A DNA stretch of 45,918 bases from Paracoccaceae bacterium. Its GTDB lineage: Bacteria; Pseudomonadota; Alphaproteobacteria; Rhodobacterales; Rhodobacteraceae. Below are positions 1 to 9,140 of this stretch, one piece after another. A program made the translations under genes and the position numbers. The notes beneath the pieces were generated by a model that was not told the DNA's origin, searched no databases, and saw only the letters and a program-made list of their open reading frames with translations. The first letter of the stretch is position 1; the number at the start of each line of letters is the position of its first letter. The stretch lies in NCBI GenBank assembly GCA_902512685.1, contig CABXKH010000010.1, positions 1 through 45,918 on the forward strand, read 5' to 3'.

Positions 1-76
1 AGTGAACTTAGAACTACTGCTATCAATGAAATCAGAGTGTTAGCTGAATGCTGGCGGATGAGATAGGAACACAACC

Positions 77-92
77 CCCTGTCTCTCCGCCA
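77..92 (+). other. tRNA-Ser 3'-end-like sequence, possible integration-site remnant
   Basis: The 16 bases CCCTGTCTCTCCGCCA match the usual 3' end of bacterial tRNA-Ser genes. The T-arm and the rest of a tRNA are absent in bases 1-76, so this is not a tRNA gene. Tyrosine integrases commonly use tRNA 3' ends as attachment cores, so a leftover att site is the simplest reading. No integrase gene lies next to it. Confidence 0.45.
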
Positions 93-133
93 TATACCTA
101 TTAAAAAAACGATTTGAGGTATTTTTTAGCACT

Positions 134-155
134 TACCCATCAACGTACCCATCAA
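134..155. repeat. Tandem 10-bp direct repeat (TACCCATCAA) with 2-bp spacer
   Basis: TACCCATCAA occurs at 134-143 and again at 146-155. Short G/T-rich repeats of this kind (TGATGGGTA on the other strand) often lie beside attachment sites, where they serve as integrase arm-type sites. Its position 42 bases from the tRNA-like core supports that reading, but the repeat could also be the end of a short minus-strand frame that stops at 133-135. Confidence 0.35.
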
Positions 156-180
156 AATAAAAATGATTACTGGCCCCTTT

Positions 181-255
181 GTCCAGCCCCCAATTTATGT
201 ACCATTTTTCAATAGAGTTTTTGGAACTGGCGGCATCATGTTCAGGGCTTGGCGA
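181..255 (-). repeat. Diverged long repeat, copy 1 (partner at 32708-32786, opposite orientation)
   Basis: Read on the minus strand, this segment aligns by eye to the plus strand of 32708-32786. About 60 of the 72 best-aligned bases are identical. Both strands are open across both copies. On the minus strand here a 50-codon frame runs from an ATG at 285 to TAA at 133, with no ribosome-binding site. I cannot tell which strand, if any, was coding. The sharing suggests that both ends derive from the same element. Confidence 0.5.
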
Positions 256-388
256 GGGCGGATATGATTTTACTGTTTTAATCATGCATTGATGACCATT
301 TGGGCTTGTTTTGATGAAATAAGGTATGCTTTATCTAATGGTATCAGAGTTTTAACTAATTGGCGACAAATGCATTAGGCGATGAAAT

Positions 389-404
389 CCCTTTTTGTCC
401 GCCA
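389..404 (+). other. Second, degenerate tRNA-Ser 3'-end-like sequence
   Basis: CCCTTTTTGTCCGCCA matches the sequence at 77-92 at 13 of 16 positions, in the same orientation, 312 bp further on. With 77-92 it flanks the repeat at 181-255, as two att half-sites around a deleted element might. Bases 405-569 hold nothing I can recognise. Confidence 0.25.
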
Positions 405-569
405 CCAGCACCACATGAATTTTCACAATATGATCGCCCTCGTATTTGAGGCTTCGGTGCACACCTAATCACTTTTTTGCCCCTATGCCCAAGCGAGATA
501 TACGTAGCATTATAGCAATAGACAATTAGAGTTTTTTTGAACTTCTTGAACCGATTGTCAAATTAACTG

Positions 570-1058
570 TTAACCCTCTGAAGTATCCGCAGACTCTGCG
601 TTCAGCATACCATAGTTCTGAGCGCCTATTTCATCCAGCAGACCAATCTGCGTTTCGAGAAAGTCGATATGACCCTGCTCATCCAAAATGAGTTCTTCAA
701 AAAGATGCATTGAGGCATAGTCACCCACTTCAGAGCAATATTTTCTTGCTTCATTATAAAGACTTACTGCTTCCATTTCGGCATCAAGATCGCAGGTCAA
801 TGTCTCGCGGACATTTTGCCCTATGCGCAAAGGATCAAGCGTCTGTAAATTTGGGTGACCTTCCAAAAATATGATCCGGTCAATCAACTTGTCCGCATGC
901 TCCATTTCTTCAATGCTTTCTTCGCGCATTTTTTTGGCAAGCTTTCCAAATCCCCAATCCTTTTGTAGCCGATAGTGAAGCCAAAACTGACTTACGGCGG
1001 TAAGCTCTACTTTCAACGCTTTGTTGAGATATTCTAAAACTTTTTTATCGCCCCGCAT
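570..1058 (-). CDS. bfr: Bacterioferritin
   Basis: Cytosolic 24-mer haem ferritin that oxidises Fe(II) and stores it as a ferric mineral. The 162-residue product has the family's normal length and the whole ferroxidase centre in the usual register: Glu18, Glu51, His54, Glu94, Glu127 and His130. Met52, the bis-Met haem ligand, is also present, so this is a true Bfr and not a haem-free ferritin. The start is set by an AAGGAG site seven to eight bases before the ATG. It lies downstream of the bacterioferritin-associated ferredoxin on the same strand, separated by about 230 bp that carry no convincing gene. The pair store and release iron. Regulation is probably iron-dependent, but I could not identify an operator with confidence. 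Confidence 0.96.
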   Translation of the reverse strand: MRGDKKVLEYLNKALKVELTAVSQFWLHYRLQKDWGFGKLAKKMREESIEEMEHADKLIDRIIFLEGHPNLQTLDPLRIGQNVRETLTCDLDAEMEAVSLYNEARKYCSEVGDYASMHLFEELILDEQGHIDFLETQIGLLDEIGAQNYGMLNAESADTSEG

Positions 1059-1288
1059 GTGAATTCTCCTTATTAAAATTTATGGACTGCAAGACTATTA
1101 CTGTTTCTCAAGATCATGAAAAAAGTAGTTAGATGCTCTACTGGCAATAGCAACCGTACTATTTCTCTCCGTTTGGGAAAATGATCCTGCTCATCTTGCA
1201 GTAATTGCCGTTTTTTCCAAGATATACTCAGCGTTGCACGACAAAAGGAGCAAAGCAATGAAAACTTTGCTCAGAAATTTATTAAATG

Positions 1289-1528
1289 TTAAGCCTGTGC
1301 TCCCAGTGGCTCCCTTAAAGAACAAAGTTCCGCTGGGACTTTCAGGCTTTTATTTGATCGCATCGTAGACACAAATAGTTTCATACACCCACCGCAGTTG
1401 GGCGCTTTGCCCAAAGCATGATATATTTTGCCAGGTGTAATTATTGCCGCCGGATCAGAAGACCGCATCCACTCCACTGCAGAATGGATGTCTGTGTCCG
1501 AAATTATTTCACAGCTGCAAATAATCAT
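1289..1528 (-). CDS. bfd: Bacterioferritin-associated ferredoxin
   Basis: Small [2Fe-2S] protein that docks on bacterioferritin and passes electrons to its haem so that stored iron is reduced and released. The 79-residue product has the four cluster cysteines in the BFD pattern: Cys4-x-Cys6 and Cys45-x2-Cys48, the latter in NCGGC. The C-terminal 30 residues are longer and less conserved than in the E. coli protein. It lies upstream of bfr on the same strand and is presumably co-regulated. The bases before the ATG (GAGTAGATAA) are a weak ribosome-binding site. No second start is visible. Confidence 0.9.
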   Translation of the reverse strand: MIICSCEIISDTDIHSAVEWMRSSDPAAIITPGKIYHALGKAPNCGGCMKLFVSTMRSNKSLKVPAELCSLREPLGAQA

Positions 1529-1721
1529 TTATCTACTCTACAAAATGTTGGCTTTATAATTGACTAAAACCGTCAGGTTGTCAATGCTGATTGAATTACT
1601 AAGAATAGGATGGTGGCGTAGTATTCAGTTTTTAAATCTACAGAAAATTATTAAGATGCGTTCTGCTGCCTATTCTGATTTTCAACGCTGCAGAGCGTTG
1701 CAAGAATGGGTGCAAAGCAAG

Positions 1722-2573
1722 CTATATCATTGAGGTAACAATCTGAAACAAGCGGCGCTGCGGATCTGCCAGATCAGTCACGATATCAAAATGATTTCTG
1801 TCTTCAATCTCTGATCGGCCGACAGATAAACCTGCCTTTTCCAGCTTGTTAAAAAACTCTCGGCTCTGGCGTTTGAATTCATCTGTTTCGTTTCCGCCCC
1901 AGCTGATGTGCAGTTTTGGCCCTGGTATGAAGTATTGATTTTGAGGAGAATTTCTTTGTGCTGCGTCCGCATCAAGGCGTAACCATTCGTTTGGCTTGCA
2001 GTGCCTGACCGGTTCAAGATCATAAAGTCCACTGAGCAGCAACCCACCCTTCAGGATATTGGGCGGCAGACCATGATTAGCCATCCAATTATAAGCCAGA
2101 GCCATGGCTGACAAATGGGCCCCTGCAGACGAGCCGCAGATAAACAAACGGTCCGGATTACCTCCGTAGAGCTGGATATTGTTAAATATCCAAGAGATGG
2201 CGCGGATGATTTCCTCAACAATTTGATCAAGGTTGGCCTCTGGGGCAAGCGTATAGTCAACAACCGCAGTACTAATCCCCTGCTGAGTTAAAGTTTTAGC
2301 CATGAAAGCGCTATCTGAGCGCCCCAACAATCGCCAGTATCCACCATGCACGAATATAAAAACCGGCGCGTTTGGCCCAGATGGAAAATAATCAATGCGT
2401 TCTGACGGAGACGGACCATAACAAAGATCTCGAACAACCTTACAATCCGCGTAGCTTTGTGCACTTAGTGCGCGGTATCGCCCTATCTCAAAATCAAAAT
2501 CTTTAACGGACGCACGGGCATTATACTGAAGTTCTAGCTCGTCTTGGGTTAGGAGCTTCCAGGTTTTTCCCAT
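1722..2573 (-). CDS. Alpha/beta hydrolase, arylformamidase (kynurenine formamidase)-like
   Basis: Serine hydrolase of 283 residues. HGGYW at 76-80 forms the oxyanion hole typical of the alpha/beta-fold kynurenine formamidases. The nucleophile is Ser149 in GSSAG, and a C-terminal RNHFD motif supplies the likely catalytic His. Family members hydrolyse N-formylkynurenine or related aryl formamides and esters. Its stop side is free, and its start is three bases from the end of livF, so it is the last gene of the leftward transporter operon. The 3-hydroxyanthranilate dioxygenase in the same operon fits a role in kynurenine or aryl-amide breakdown. The fold is certain; the substrate is inferred from context. 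Confidence 0.75.
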   Translation of the reverse strand: MGKTWKLLTQDELELQYNARASVKDFDFEIGRYRALSAQSYADCKVVRDLCYGPSPSERIDYFPSGPNAPVFIFVHGGYWRLLGRSDSAFMAKTLTQQGISTAVVDYTLAPEANLDQIVEEIIRAISWIFNNIQLYGGNPDRLFICGSSAGAHLSAMALAYNWMANHGLPPNILKGGLLLSGLYDLEPVRHCKPNEWLRLDADAAQRNSPQNQYFIPGPKLHISWGGNETDEFKRQSREFFNKLEKAGLSVGRSEIEDRNHFDIVTDLADPQRRLFQIVTSMI

Positions 2574-2575
2574 CT

Positions 2576-3274
2576 TTAGACACCCAGATAAGTTTTAGCG
2601 AAATCTGGCACCCCATGCATGGCTTCCATATCACCCTGCCAAACGACCTGTCCTTTGATCAACACATATGCATGATCCGCGACGCGGGCAACTTCTTCGA
2701 GATTTTTGTCGATCACTAAAATTGTTTGACCTTGAGACTTCAACAGCTCCAAAGTATTCCAGATCTCCTGCCGGATCAAAGGGGCCAATCCTTCGGTCGC
2801 TTCGTCTAAAATCAGCAGGCGCGGATTGGTCATAAGCGCCCGCCCTATTGCCAGCATCTGTTGCTCTCCGCCAGAAAGGGAGTCACCCAACTGGGCAGCA
2901 CGTTCACGCAACTGAGGGAAATGATCAAACACCCGATCAAGAGTCCAGAAGCCCTTTCCCGAGCGATCGCCAGCCGTAGAGACAAGGTTTTCGCGGACGC
3001 TCAAGGTTGAAAAAACCTGTCGCCCTTCGGGCACCAGTGCGATCCCAGCCTGACCAATCTGATAGGGTTTTAAAGTCGTGATATCTTGCCCCTCAAGCTT
3101 TATGGAACCGGCAGAAGCAGGTGTTAATCCTGTGATGGCTCGAACAGTAGTGGTCTTGCCCATGCCATTACGGCCCATCATTGCGACAAGCTGCCCCTCA
3201 CTGAGGTTCAGATCAACTCCAAACAATACTTTTGAGCTGCCATAGCCAGCTTCAACGCCTTTGAGGGTCAGCAT
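2576..3274 (-). CDS. livF: Branched-chain-type ABC transporter ATP-binding protein LivF
   Basis: Cytosolic ATPase of a HAAT-family importer, 232 residues. Walker A is GRNGMGKT at 34-41, the signature LSGGE at 133-137, and Walker B ends in Asp157-Glu158. The C-terminal region is short, as in LivF rather than LivG. Its start lies inside the end of livG (7-bp overlap), and its stop is directly followed by the arylformamidase-like gene, so the operon is translationally coupled. The substrate of such systems is set by the binding protein. Here the neighbours suggest an aromatic amino acid or its breakdown product, rather than leucine itself. Confidence 0.93.
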   Translation of the reverse strand: MLTLKGVEAGYGSSKVLFGVDLNLSEGQLVAMMGRNGMGKTTTVRAITGLTPASAGSIKLEGQDITTLKPYQIGQAGIALVPEGRQVFSTLSVRENLVSTAGDRSGKGFWTLDRVFDHFPQLRERAAQLGDSLSGGEQQMLAIGRALMTNPRLLILDEATEGLAPLIRQEIWNTLELLKSQGQTILVIDKNLEEVARVADHAYVLIKGQVVWQGDMEAMHGVPDFAKTYLGV

Positions 3275-4029
3275 TCTTTTGCCTCAGTGTGCAGGTTATG
3301 CCCACCAAGGTAGGCCTTCTGCACATCCTGGTTGTTACGAATATTTTCAGGTGTGTCTGATGCAACCATTTGGCCATAGACAAGTACAGACACCTTGTCG
3401 GCCAACCCAAAGACAACATCCATATCATGCTCCACTAAGAGCATTGTGACCGATGCGCGCAAATTATCCAGCAACGTCATAAGGTGTCGGCTTTCTTCTG
3501 CACCCATTCCCGCCATTGGTTCATCCAATAGCAAAAGCTTTGGCTTGGCAGCTAATGCCATGGCAATTTCAACCTGACGTTTTTGGCCGTGAGCTAGGCT
3601 ACCAGTGACTGAATCGGCTTGATCAACCAATCCAACGCGGGTCAAAATTTCTCGGGCCTCGTCGCGTTCCAAACGATCGGCAGCGGCTATTCTAAATATG
3701 CTGCGCGCCTGCCCCTGCATGGATTGCAGCACAAGGCAAACATTATCCAGCACGGTTAGCTCAGGAAATACGGACGTGATTTGAAAGCTGCGCACAAGCC
3801 CAATGTGCGGTCGCTTGTGGGCCGGGATGCTTAAAAGGTCCTGGCCGTCAAAGGTGATTGCGCCACTGCTAGGCTGCATATAACCCGATAGCTGCGAAAT
3901 TAGGGTGGTTTTGCCAGCCCCGTTCGGCCCGATCAGCGCATGAATTGTGCCGCGGTCGACCGACAGGGACACATCGTCAGTGGCCTTGAGTGCTCCAAAA
4001 TTCTTACAAAGATTGCGGATATGAAGCAT
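3268..4029 (-). CDS. livG: Branched-chain-type ABC transporter ATP-binding protein LivG
   Basis: Second ATPase of the importer, 253 residues. Walker A is GPNGAGKT at 34-41. The signature has the variant AHGQKRQ seen in LivG proteins, where Leu-Ser-Gly is often replaced, followed by a LLLLDEP Walker B. The C-terminal stretch ending in AYLGG is the LivG-type tail. It overlaps livF by seven bases and follows livM by three, so all are on one transcript. It pairs with LivF to energise the LivH/LivM channel. Confidence 0.93.
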   Translation of the reverse strand: MLHIRNLCKNFGALKATDDVSLSVDRGTIHALIGPNGAGKTTLISQLSGYMQPSSGAITFDGQDLLSIPAHKRPHIGLVRSFQITSVFPELTVLDNVCLVLQSMQGQARSIFRIAAADRLERDEAREILTRVGLVDQADSVTGSLAHGQKRQVEIAMALAAKPKLLLLDEPMAGMGAEESRHLMTLLDNLRASVTMLLVEHDMDVVFGLADKVSVLVYGQMVASDTPENIRNNQDVQKAYLGGHNLHTEAKEC

Positions 4030-4032
4030 GCT

Positions 4033-5031
4033 TTACCTCATACGCCCAAAAATCAGACCATAGAGCCCAAACTTAGCATAGAGAACTATCAGGATCAGGA
4101 TTGGCCCAAAGACAAAACGCCAGTGTTCGCTGAGCAGATCAAATCCAAGAGAATGCAAAATCAGAGGCAGAAACTCTTCCAGCAACAAAAACAGGAATGT
4201 GCCCAGCACCGGGCCTATCAACGTCCCCATTCCGCCCAAAATGACCACGATCATCAAATCACCAGATCGCGTCCAATGGGTTATGTCTGGACTTACGAAC
4301 TCAGTGTGATTTGCGGATAAAGCGCCAGCCAACCCCGCACCTACGCCAGCGATAACAAATATCTGCAACTTAGACCAATAGTCACTGATTCCGATCGAGG
4401 ACAATCGATCCTCATTCTGGCGGATTGCGGCCAAGGTTCGCCCGAACTTTGAACGCACCAGTCGGGTACAAAACCAGAAAAATAAAATGAACCAAGCCAA
4501 GCAAAAGTAATAGAACTCTATCCGGTCATTCAGATTAAGCCCTGGTAGCGTGTTGCGCCCGTCGAACATCATCATCCCATCATCGCCGCCATATTTCTCG
4601 AGCGATACGAACAGGAAAAATAGCATCTGCCCAAAGCTTAATGTGATCATGATGAAGTAAACACCTTTGGTACGAAGCGAAAGCGACCCAATAATAAGTG
4701 CAACAAGTGCCGATAGGACAATAGCAAGAGGAATGGCAATCAAGCCTGAAAGAGTCCCTGAAAACCCCATCAAGGTAGTCTCTTCATAAGCATGAAAAGA
4801 CAGAATGCCGACCGTATAGGCTCCCACGCCCAAGAAAGCAGCATGTCCAAAGGAGACAAGGCCTGTATAGCCAATCAGCAAATCAAGGCTTACTGCCGCT
4901 ATTGCGAAAATCACCAGTCGAGTAGCCGTTGAAATAAGATAAGAGGAGCCCATCGCTTGAAACAGCCAAGGCAATAAGATCAGGGCGATACAGCTACCGA
5001 TCAAAAAGCGTGAATAATGCGTGTAATTCAT
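4033..5031 (-). CDS. livM: Branched-chain-type ABC transporter permease LivM
   Basis: Inner-membrane permease of 332 residues with about nine or ten hydrophobic segments. It carries the family signatures DLLIGYTGLVSFGHAAF near residue 50 and AIRQNEDRLSSIGI in the cytoplasmic coupling loop near residue 200. It is one base from the livH stop and three from the livG start, so it belongs to the same operon. It forms the translocation channel with LivH. Length and topology are normal, with no sign of decay. Confidence 0.92.
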   Translation of the reverse strand: MNYTHYSRFLIGSCIALILLPWLFQAMGSSYLISTATRLVIFAIAAVSLDLLIGYTGLVSFGHAAFLGVGAYTVGILSFHAYEETTLMGFSGTLSGLIAIPLAIVLSALVALIIGSLSLRTKGVYFIMITLSFGQMLFFLFVSLEKYGGDDGMMMFDGRNTLPGLNLNDRIEFYYFCLAWFILFFWFCTRLVRSKFGRTLAAIRQNEDRLSSIGISDYWSKLQIFVIAGVGAGLAGALSANHTEFVSPDITHWTRSGDLMIVVILGGMGTLIGPVLGTFLFLLLEEFLPLILHSLGFDLLSEHWRFVFGPILILIVLYAKFGLYGLIFGRMR

Positions 5032-5032
5032 C

Positions 5033-5956
5033 TCAACTGCCCCGAGCCACAGGAAAAAGCCCTGTTGGCCTCACCACCAAAACAACGATCATCAAAAGAT
5101 AGATCAACATCGATGACAGCCCGGCCGAAATACCGCTGGCGGCCGCCGGATTTAAGAATTTAACCAAAATATCCGGCACAAATGCGCGGCCCATTGTGTC
5201 CACAACACCAATTGTAATCGCCCCCAGCAGCGCCCCCCTGATGGATCCAATACCACCGATGACAATGCACACAAAACATAAGATCAAAAGATTTTCTCCC
5301 ATGCCAACCTCAACTGATGTGAGCGGTCCAGCCAGAGCCCCCGCAAAACCTGCAAACATGGCACCAGCGACAAAAATCATGGTATTCAAACGGGTGATAT
5401 TGACACCAAGTTGCTCAACTGTTTCACGGTTTGTGGTCCCTGCCCGAATTTGCATTCCCAAACGGGTTTTCGCAATAATGATCCATAAAATGAGGGCAAC
5501 CGCCAACCCTGCCCCGATGATCGTAATTCTGTAAAGCGGGTAGGAAACAACACCAAACAGCGAAACTGAGCCCGATAACAAGGGAGGAACATCTAAGAAT
5601 AAGGGAGTGCGACCAAATAATATGGTCGTGCCTTCGTTAATAAATAAAATCAGAGCAAAAGTTGCCAGCACTTGATCCAGATGATCGCGAGTATAAAGGC
5701 GACTGATTATGACGACTTCAATCACCCAAGCGGATAGGGCAACGACGGGCAGGCTTAGGATTAAAGCCAAGAGGAATGAACCCGTCATACCGCTGATCAA
5801 CGCCATCGCATAGGCCCCGATCATAAACAAAGAGCCATGGGCCAGGTTGATAACATTCATGAACCCAAAAACCAATGTCAGCCCGGCGGACACCAGAAAC
5901 AAGAACATTCCCAACTGGATGCCATTTAGCAATTGTTCGAGATAAAGCTGCGTCAT
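5033..5956 (-). CDS. livH: Branched-chain-type ABC transporter permease LivH
   Basis: Inner-membrane permease of 307 residues. The N-terminal GLTLVFGFMNVINLAHGS motif and the coupling-loop signature RAGTTNRETVEQLGVN are diagnostic of LivH. There are eight or so hydrophobic helices. It is the first permease gene after the binding-protein gene, with a spacing of 86 bp. In that gap (about 5995-6015) the plus strand reads GGCACCC then AAAGGGTGCC, a small inverted repeat that could attenuate transcription or stabilise the more abundant binding-protein mRNA. Confidence 0.92.
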   Translation of the reverse strand: MTQLYLEQLLNGIQLGMFLFLVSAGLTLVFGFMNVINLAHGSLFMIGAYAMALISGMTGSFLLALILSLPVVALSAWVIEVVIISRLYTRDHLDQVLATFALILFINEGTTILFGRTPLFLDVPPLLSGSVSLFGVVSYPLYRITIIGAGLAVALILWIIIAKTRLGMQIRAGTTNRETVEQLGVNITRLNTMIFVAGAMFAGFAGALAGPLTSVEVGMGENLLILCFVCIVIGGIGSIRGALLGAITIGVVDTMGRAFVPDILVKFLNPAAASGISAGLSSMLIYLLMIVVLVVRPTGLFPVARGS

Positions 5957-6042
5957 TAAGTTTTTATTATTCTTGTATTTTTCATGGAATCGGCACCCCT
6001 ATCAAAGGGTGCCGATCAAGAGTTCAACGGATATTCTAACAA

Positions 6043-7215
6043 TTACATAGAGCACTCATCCGCATAGGCATCGCCATGGTTTTCAACAATCGTACCGGTG
6101 ATTTGGTTTACAAATTGTCCATCACGCTCAACAACAACTCGGCCGTACCAATTTTGAATTGGGTGGTTGTTCTTGTTGAACTTAAATGGCCCGCGTACCG
6201 AGTCAAAGTCAGCGGCTTTCATCGCCGCCCGAAAGCCGTCCATGTCCGCTGTAACTTTACCACCCGTTGCAGCCAGAGCGCTGGCAATCAACTTGGCTGT
6301 ATCGTAGCCTTGGCTTGCATAAACGGTTGGGGAACGACCATATTCCGCTTCAAACCCTGCGATAAATGCTGTGTTGGCCGCATTTTCTAGATCATGGTTC
6401 CAATGCGAAGAGTTCGGTATGCCAACCATTGAGGCTCCAACAGCCCGCAAGATGTTGATATCTGCAGACGGCGCGGCCACAACCAAAGGCACTTCATCAT
6501 TCATACCGGCCTGATCGTATTGTTTGGCGAAGTTAATGCCCATGCCACCAGGTAAGAAGTGAAACAGCATTGCGGGTTTAGCCGCCCGGATTTTGGCGAT
6601 CTCGGCGGCATAGTCGGTCTGGCCCAACTGGGTGTAGACCTCAGCTACGATTTCACCTTTGAAATAGCGCTTAAAACCAGCAAGAGCATCTTTTCCGGCC
6701 TGATAATTAGGGGCAAGGATATAGGCGTTTTCATAGTCCATAGAATTCGCATACAAGCCCGCGCTTTCGTGCAGTGAGTCATTTTGCCATGCAACAGCAA
6801 AGTAATTTTCATGACACTTCTTGCCGGCAAACTGCGACGGGGCAGAGTTTGGTGTAACATAGAACCGGCCCGCACGCAGGGTCAGAGGCGCCACAACTGG
6901 TGAGATGTTGGAAAATATGATACCTGTCATAATCTCGACACCGTCGCGCTCTAGGAAGCGCTCAGCAATCGCTCGGCCATTTTCAGGCTTTCGACCATCG
7001 TCTTCGATCAATACATCAACATCAGTGCCGCCTAATGTGCCACCTTCTTCCTGGATGGCCAGCAAAAAGCCATCCCGAACATCTTGCCCCAAATAACCTG
7101 CAGAACCTGAGAGCGTTGTAATCATACCGATCTTGAGATCATCGGCAAGCGCTGCAGCACCCCCAATTACCGACAACACAACTCCTGCAATCAAACTAAA
7201 CTTTTTCTGTTTCAT
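6043..7215 (-). CDS. Periplasmic substrate-binding protein of the liv-type importer
   Basis: Type I periplasmic binding protein (Peripla_BP_6 / LivK-like), 390 residues. The N-terminus has a charged start, a hydrophobic core and a likely Sec cleavage after AALA-D near residue 24. The mature protein opens with the family sequence LKIGMITTLSGSAGYLG. It is longer than LivK (about 345 residues) and closer in size to binding proteins for aromatic acids and amides. A GGGAGG site precedes the ATG. It delivers ligand to LivH/LivM. The ligand is unknown; kynurenine, anthranilate-type compounds or another amino acid derivative are suggested by the operon. Several palindromes precede the gene. Confidence 0.9.
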   Translation of the reverse strand: MKQKKFSLIAGVVLSVIGGAAALADDLKIGMITTLSGSAGYLGQDVRDGFLLAIQEEGGTLGGTDVDVLIEDDGRKPENGRAIAERFLERDGVEIMTGIIFSNISPVVAPLTLRAGRFYVTPNSAPSQFAGKKCHENYFAVAWQNDSLHESAGLYANSMDYENAYILAPNYQAGKDALAGFKRYFKGEIVAEVYTQLGQTDYAAEIAKIRAAKPAMLFHFLPGGMGINFAKQYDQAGMNDEVPLVVAAPSADINILRAVGASMVGIPNSSHWNHDLENAANTAFIAGFEAEYGRSPTVYASQGYDTAKLIASALAATGGKVTADMDGFRAAMKAADFDSVRGPFKFNKNNHPIQNWYGRVVVERDGQFVNQITGTIVENHGDAYADECSM

Positions 7216-7232
7216 CCGAACCTCCCGATTCT

Positions 7233-7288
7233 GTTTCGCGAAACCTTTTTAGGTTTCTGTTCTTTGTTATAAACTGACCTTATGGTCA
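7233..7288. promoter_or_regulatory. Cluster of palindromes upstream of the binding-protein gene
   Basis: Three dyads lie in the 145-bp gap between the dioxygenase and binding-protein genes: GTTTCGCGAAAC (7233-7244), AAACCT-TTTT-AGGTTT (7241-7256), and TGACC-TTAT-GGTCA (7275-7288). The last has the size of a transcription-factor half-site pair. The middle one can fold as an RNA hairpin in the leader of the binding-protein mRNA. I cannot name the regulator; the LysR protein encoded at 9917 is the nearest candidate. Confidence 0.4.
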
Positions 7289-7359
7289 ATTTTGATCTTC
7301 GACAATAGCCTTGCTGCATGCCACCTGTTTATTGTTCATAGTGTAATGGCATCCAATCC

Positions 7360-7989
<630 letters not shown>

Positions 7990-8010
7990 TCACAAAGAGC
8001 TTAGTCTCGG

Positions 8011-8964
8011 TCAAATCCTCAAGCCACACTCATCAAACCCCTTTTTTATGATCTCTTTCTCTATATCGGTCAACTCTAGCATTGGTGCACGCACACGTCC
8101 TCCGGTCTGACCTAGAAGCTCTTGCCAATACTTGCCGAATGCGGTGGGCTTACCTGCAGGCTTCGTCCGCTTCATAGCGGCGCGCACCGGGTTCAAGCTG
8201 TCAAAGATCTGTCTAGCTTCGTCAGCTTTGCCTGCAAAAGCCAGGCGAGTATATTCGTTCATCCGCTGATCCATTTTTGTTTGCAGATGATACGGCGGCG
8301 ACGAACATAGATAGAGCTTCCACCCCAGTTCCAGAATATTGTCTAGCCATTCATGTTCTGCCGAGGTTGAAACATGGATACTGTCACCAACCAGATGGGT
8401 CAACCTGACATACATATCGCGCGGAACAGAATATTTGATCGCCACGATATTTGGCAGTTCGGCAATTCTGGCACATTCTTCGGGTTGCATAAGATATCCG
8501 CTGTCCGGGTGGCTCCACATGGCAATGCCGATATCCAACTCATCACAAAATCGTTTGTAGTACTGGTAGAGAACTTCGCTTCTGTCAGAACAAAAACTAA
8601 GAACCGGGGCGTGCAGCACAATATAATCTGCTCCGCAATTCTGGGCGTAATGAGCCAGTTCAAGCGCCGTGTTTATATTCTGATCCGACACAGAAACAAT
8701 AACCCCAGCCTTGCCAGCGCATTCCTCTACCGCAATCTCGAAATTGCGCTTGCGTTCTTCAATGCCCATTGAAAAGAATTCACCTTGTTTGCCCGCTATG
8801 AACAGCCCTTGGATATCCAAATCATCGATCCAGTGGCGGATGTTGGCGCGAAGACCCGCTTCGTTGAGTGACATATCATCATTGAAAGGGTTCAGCGCGG
8901 CGGCCCAGATACCGGTCATGTTCTGGCGGGCATAGGCTTTGGCGTCATGCTTGGTGTATTTCAT
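8011..8964 (-). CDS. DapA/NAL-family aldolase-like protein
   Basis: Class I aldolase of the dihydrodipicolinate synthase / N-acetylneuraminate lyase superfamily. I place the start at the ATG at 8964 (317 residues). An upstream frame to 9036 adds 24 unconserved residues and would run into the divergent promoter region. The Schiff-base lysine is Lys177 in NIVAIKYS. Two family motifs are altered: the GTTGE loop reads AGKQGE (58-62), and the PYY segment with the proton-relay tyrosine reads HAPVLSF (118-124). It is therefore not a lysine-biosynthetic DapA and may be a retro-aldolase or hydratase for an unusual 2-oxo acid. It is the promoter-proximal gene of the leftward operon. Confidence 0.75.
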   Translation of the reverse strand: MKYTKHDAKAYARQNMTGIWAAALNPFNDDMSLNEAGLRANIRHWIDDLDIQGLFIAGKQGEFFSMGIEERKRNFEIAVEECAGKAGVIVSVSDQNINTALELAHYAQNCGADYIVLHAPVLSFCSDRSEVLYQYYKRFCDELDIGIAMWSHPDSGYLMQPEECARIAELPNIVAIKYSVPRDMYVRLTHLVGDSIHVSTSAEHEWLDNILELGWKLYLCSSPPYHLQTKMDQRMNEYTRLAFAGKADEARQIFDSLNPVRAAMKRTKPAGKPTAFGKYWQELLGQTGGRVRAPMLELTDIEKEIIKKGFDECGLRI

Positions 8965-9140
8965 TTTGCTGGCGCCTTTTGATCCATTGCTTGGAGTGTT
9001 TTCACTAAGAAAACCTAATCTATAGAAGCGTTCCAATGGGAAGCAGGGATGTAGGTATCAGTTTTTTCTATACCCAAGCCTTGTTAATTTTGCTTTATCA
9101 CAATATCGACAAGGGTATGGGGATATCAATAAGGAAAACC

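Noticed and set aside
1..92. Complete tRNA-Ser gene
   Set aside because: Only the last 16 bases match; no acceptor 5' strand, D-arm or T-loop is present in bases 1-76.
1073..1258. 61-codon minus-strand frame between bfr and bfd
   Set aside because: No ribosome-binding site, unbalanced composition and no family resemblance; it is the leader between two real genes.
9036..9140. Extended starts for the divergent aldolase and dehydrogenase genes
   Set aside because: They would meet at the same base and leave no promoter; internal ATGs are better supported (strong ribosome-binding site for the dehydrogenase, start of conservation for the aldolase).
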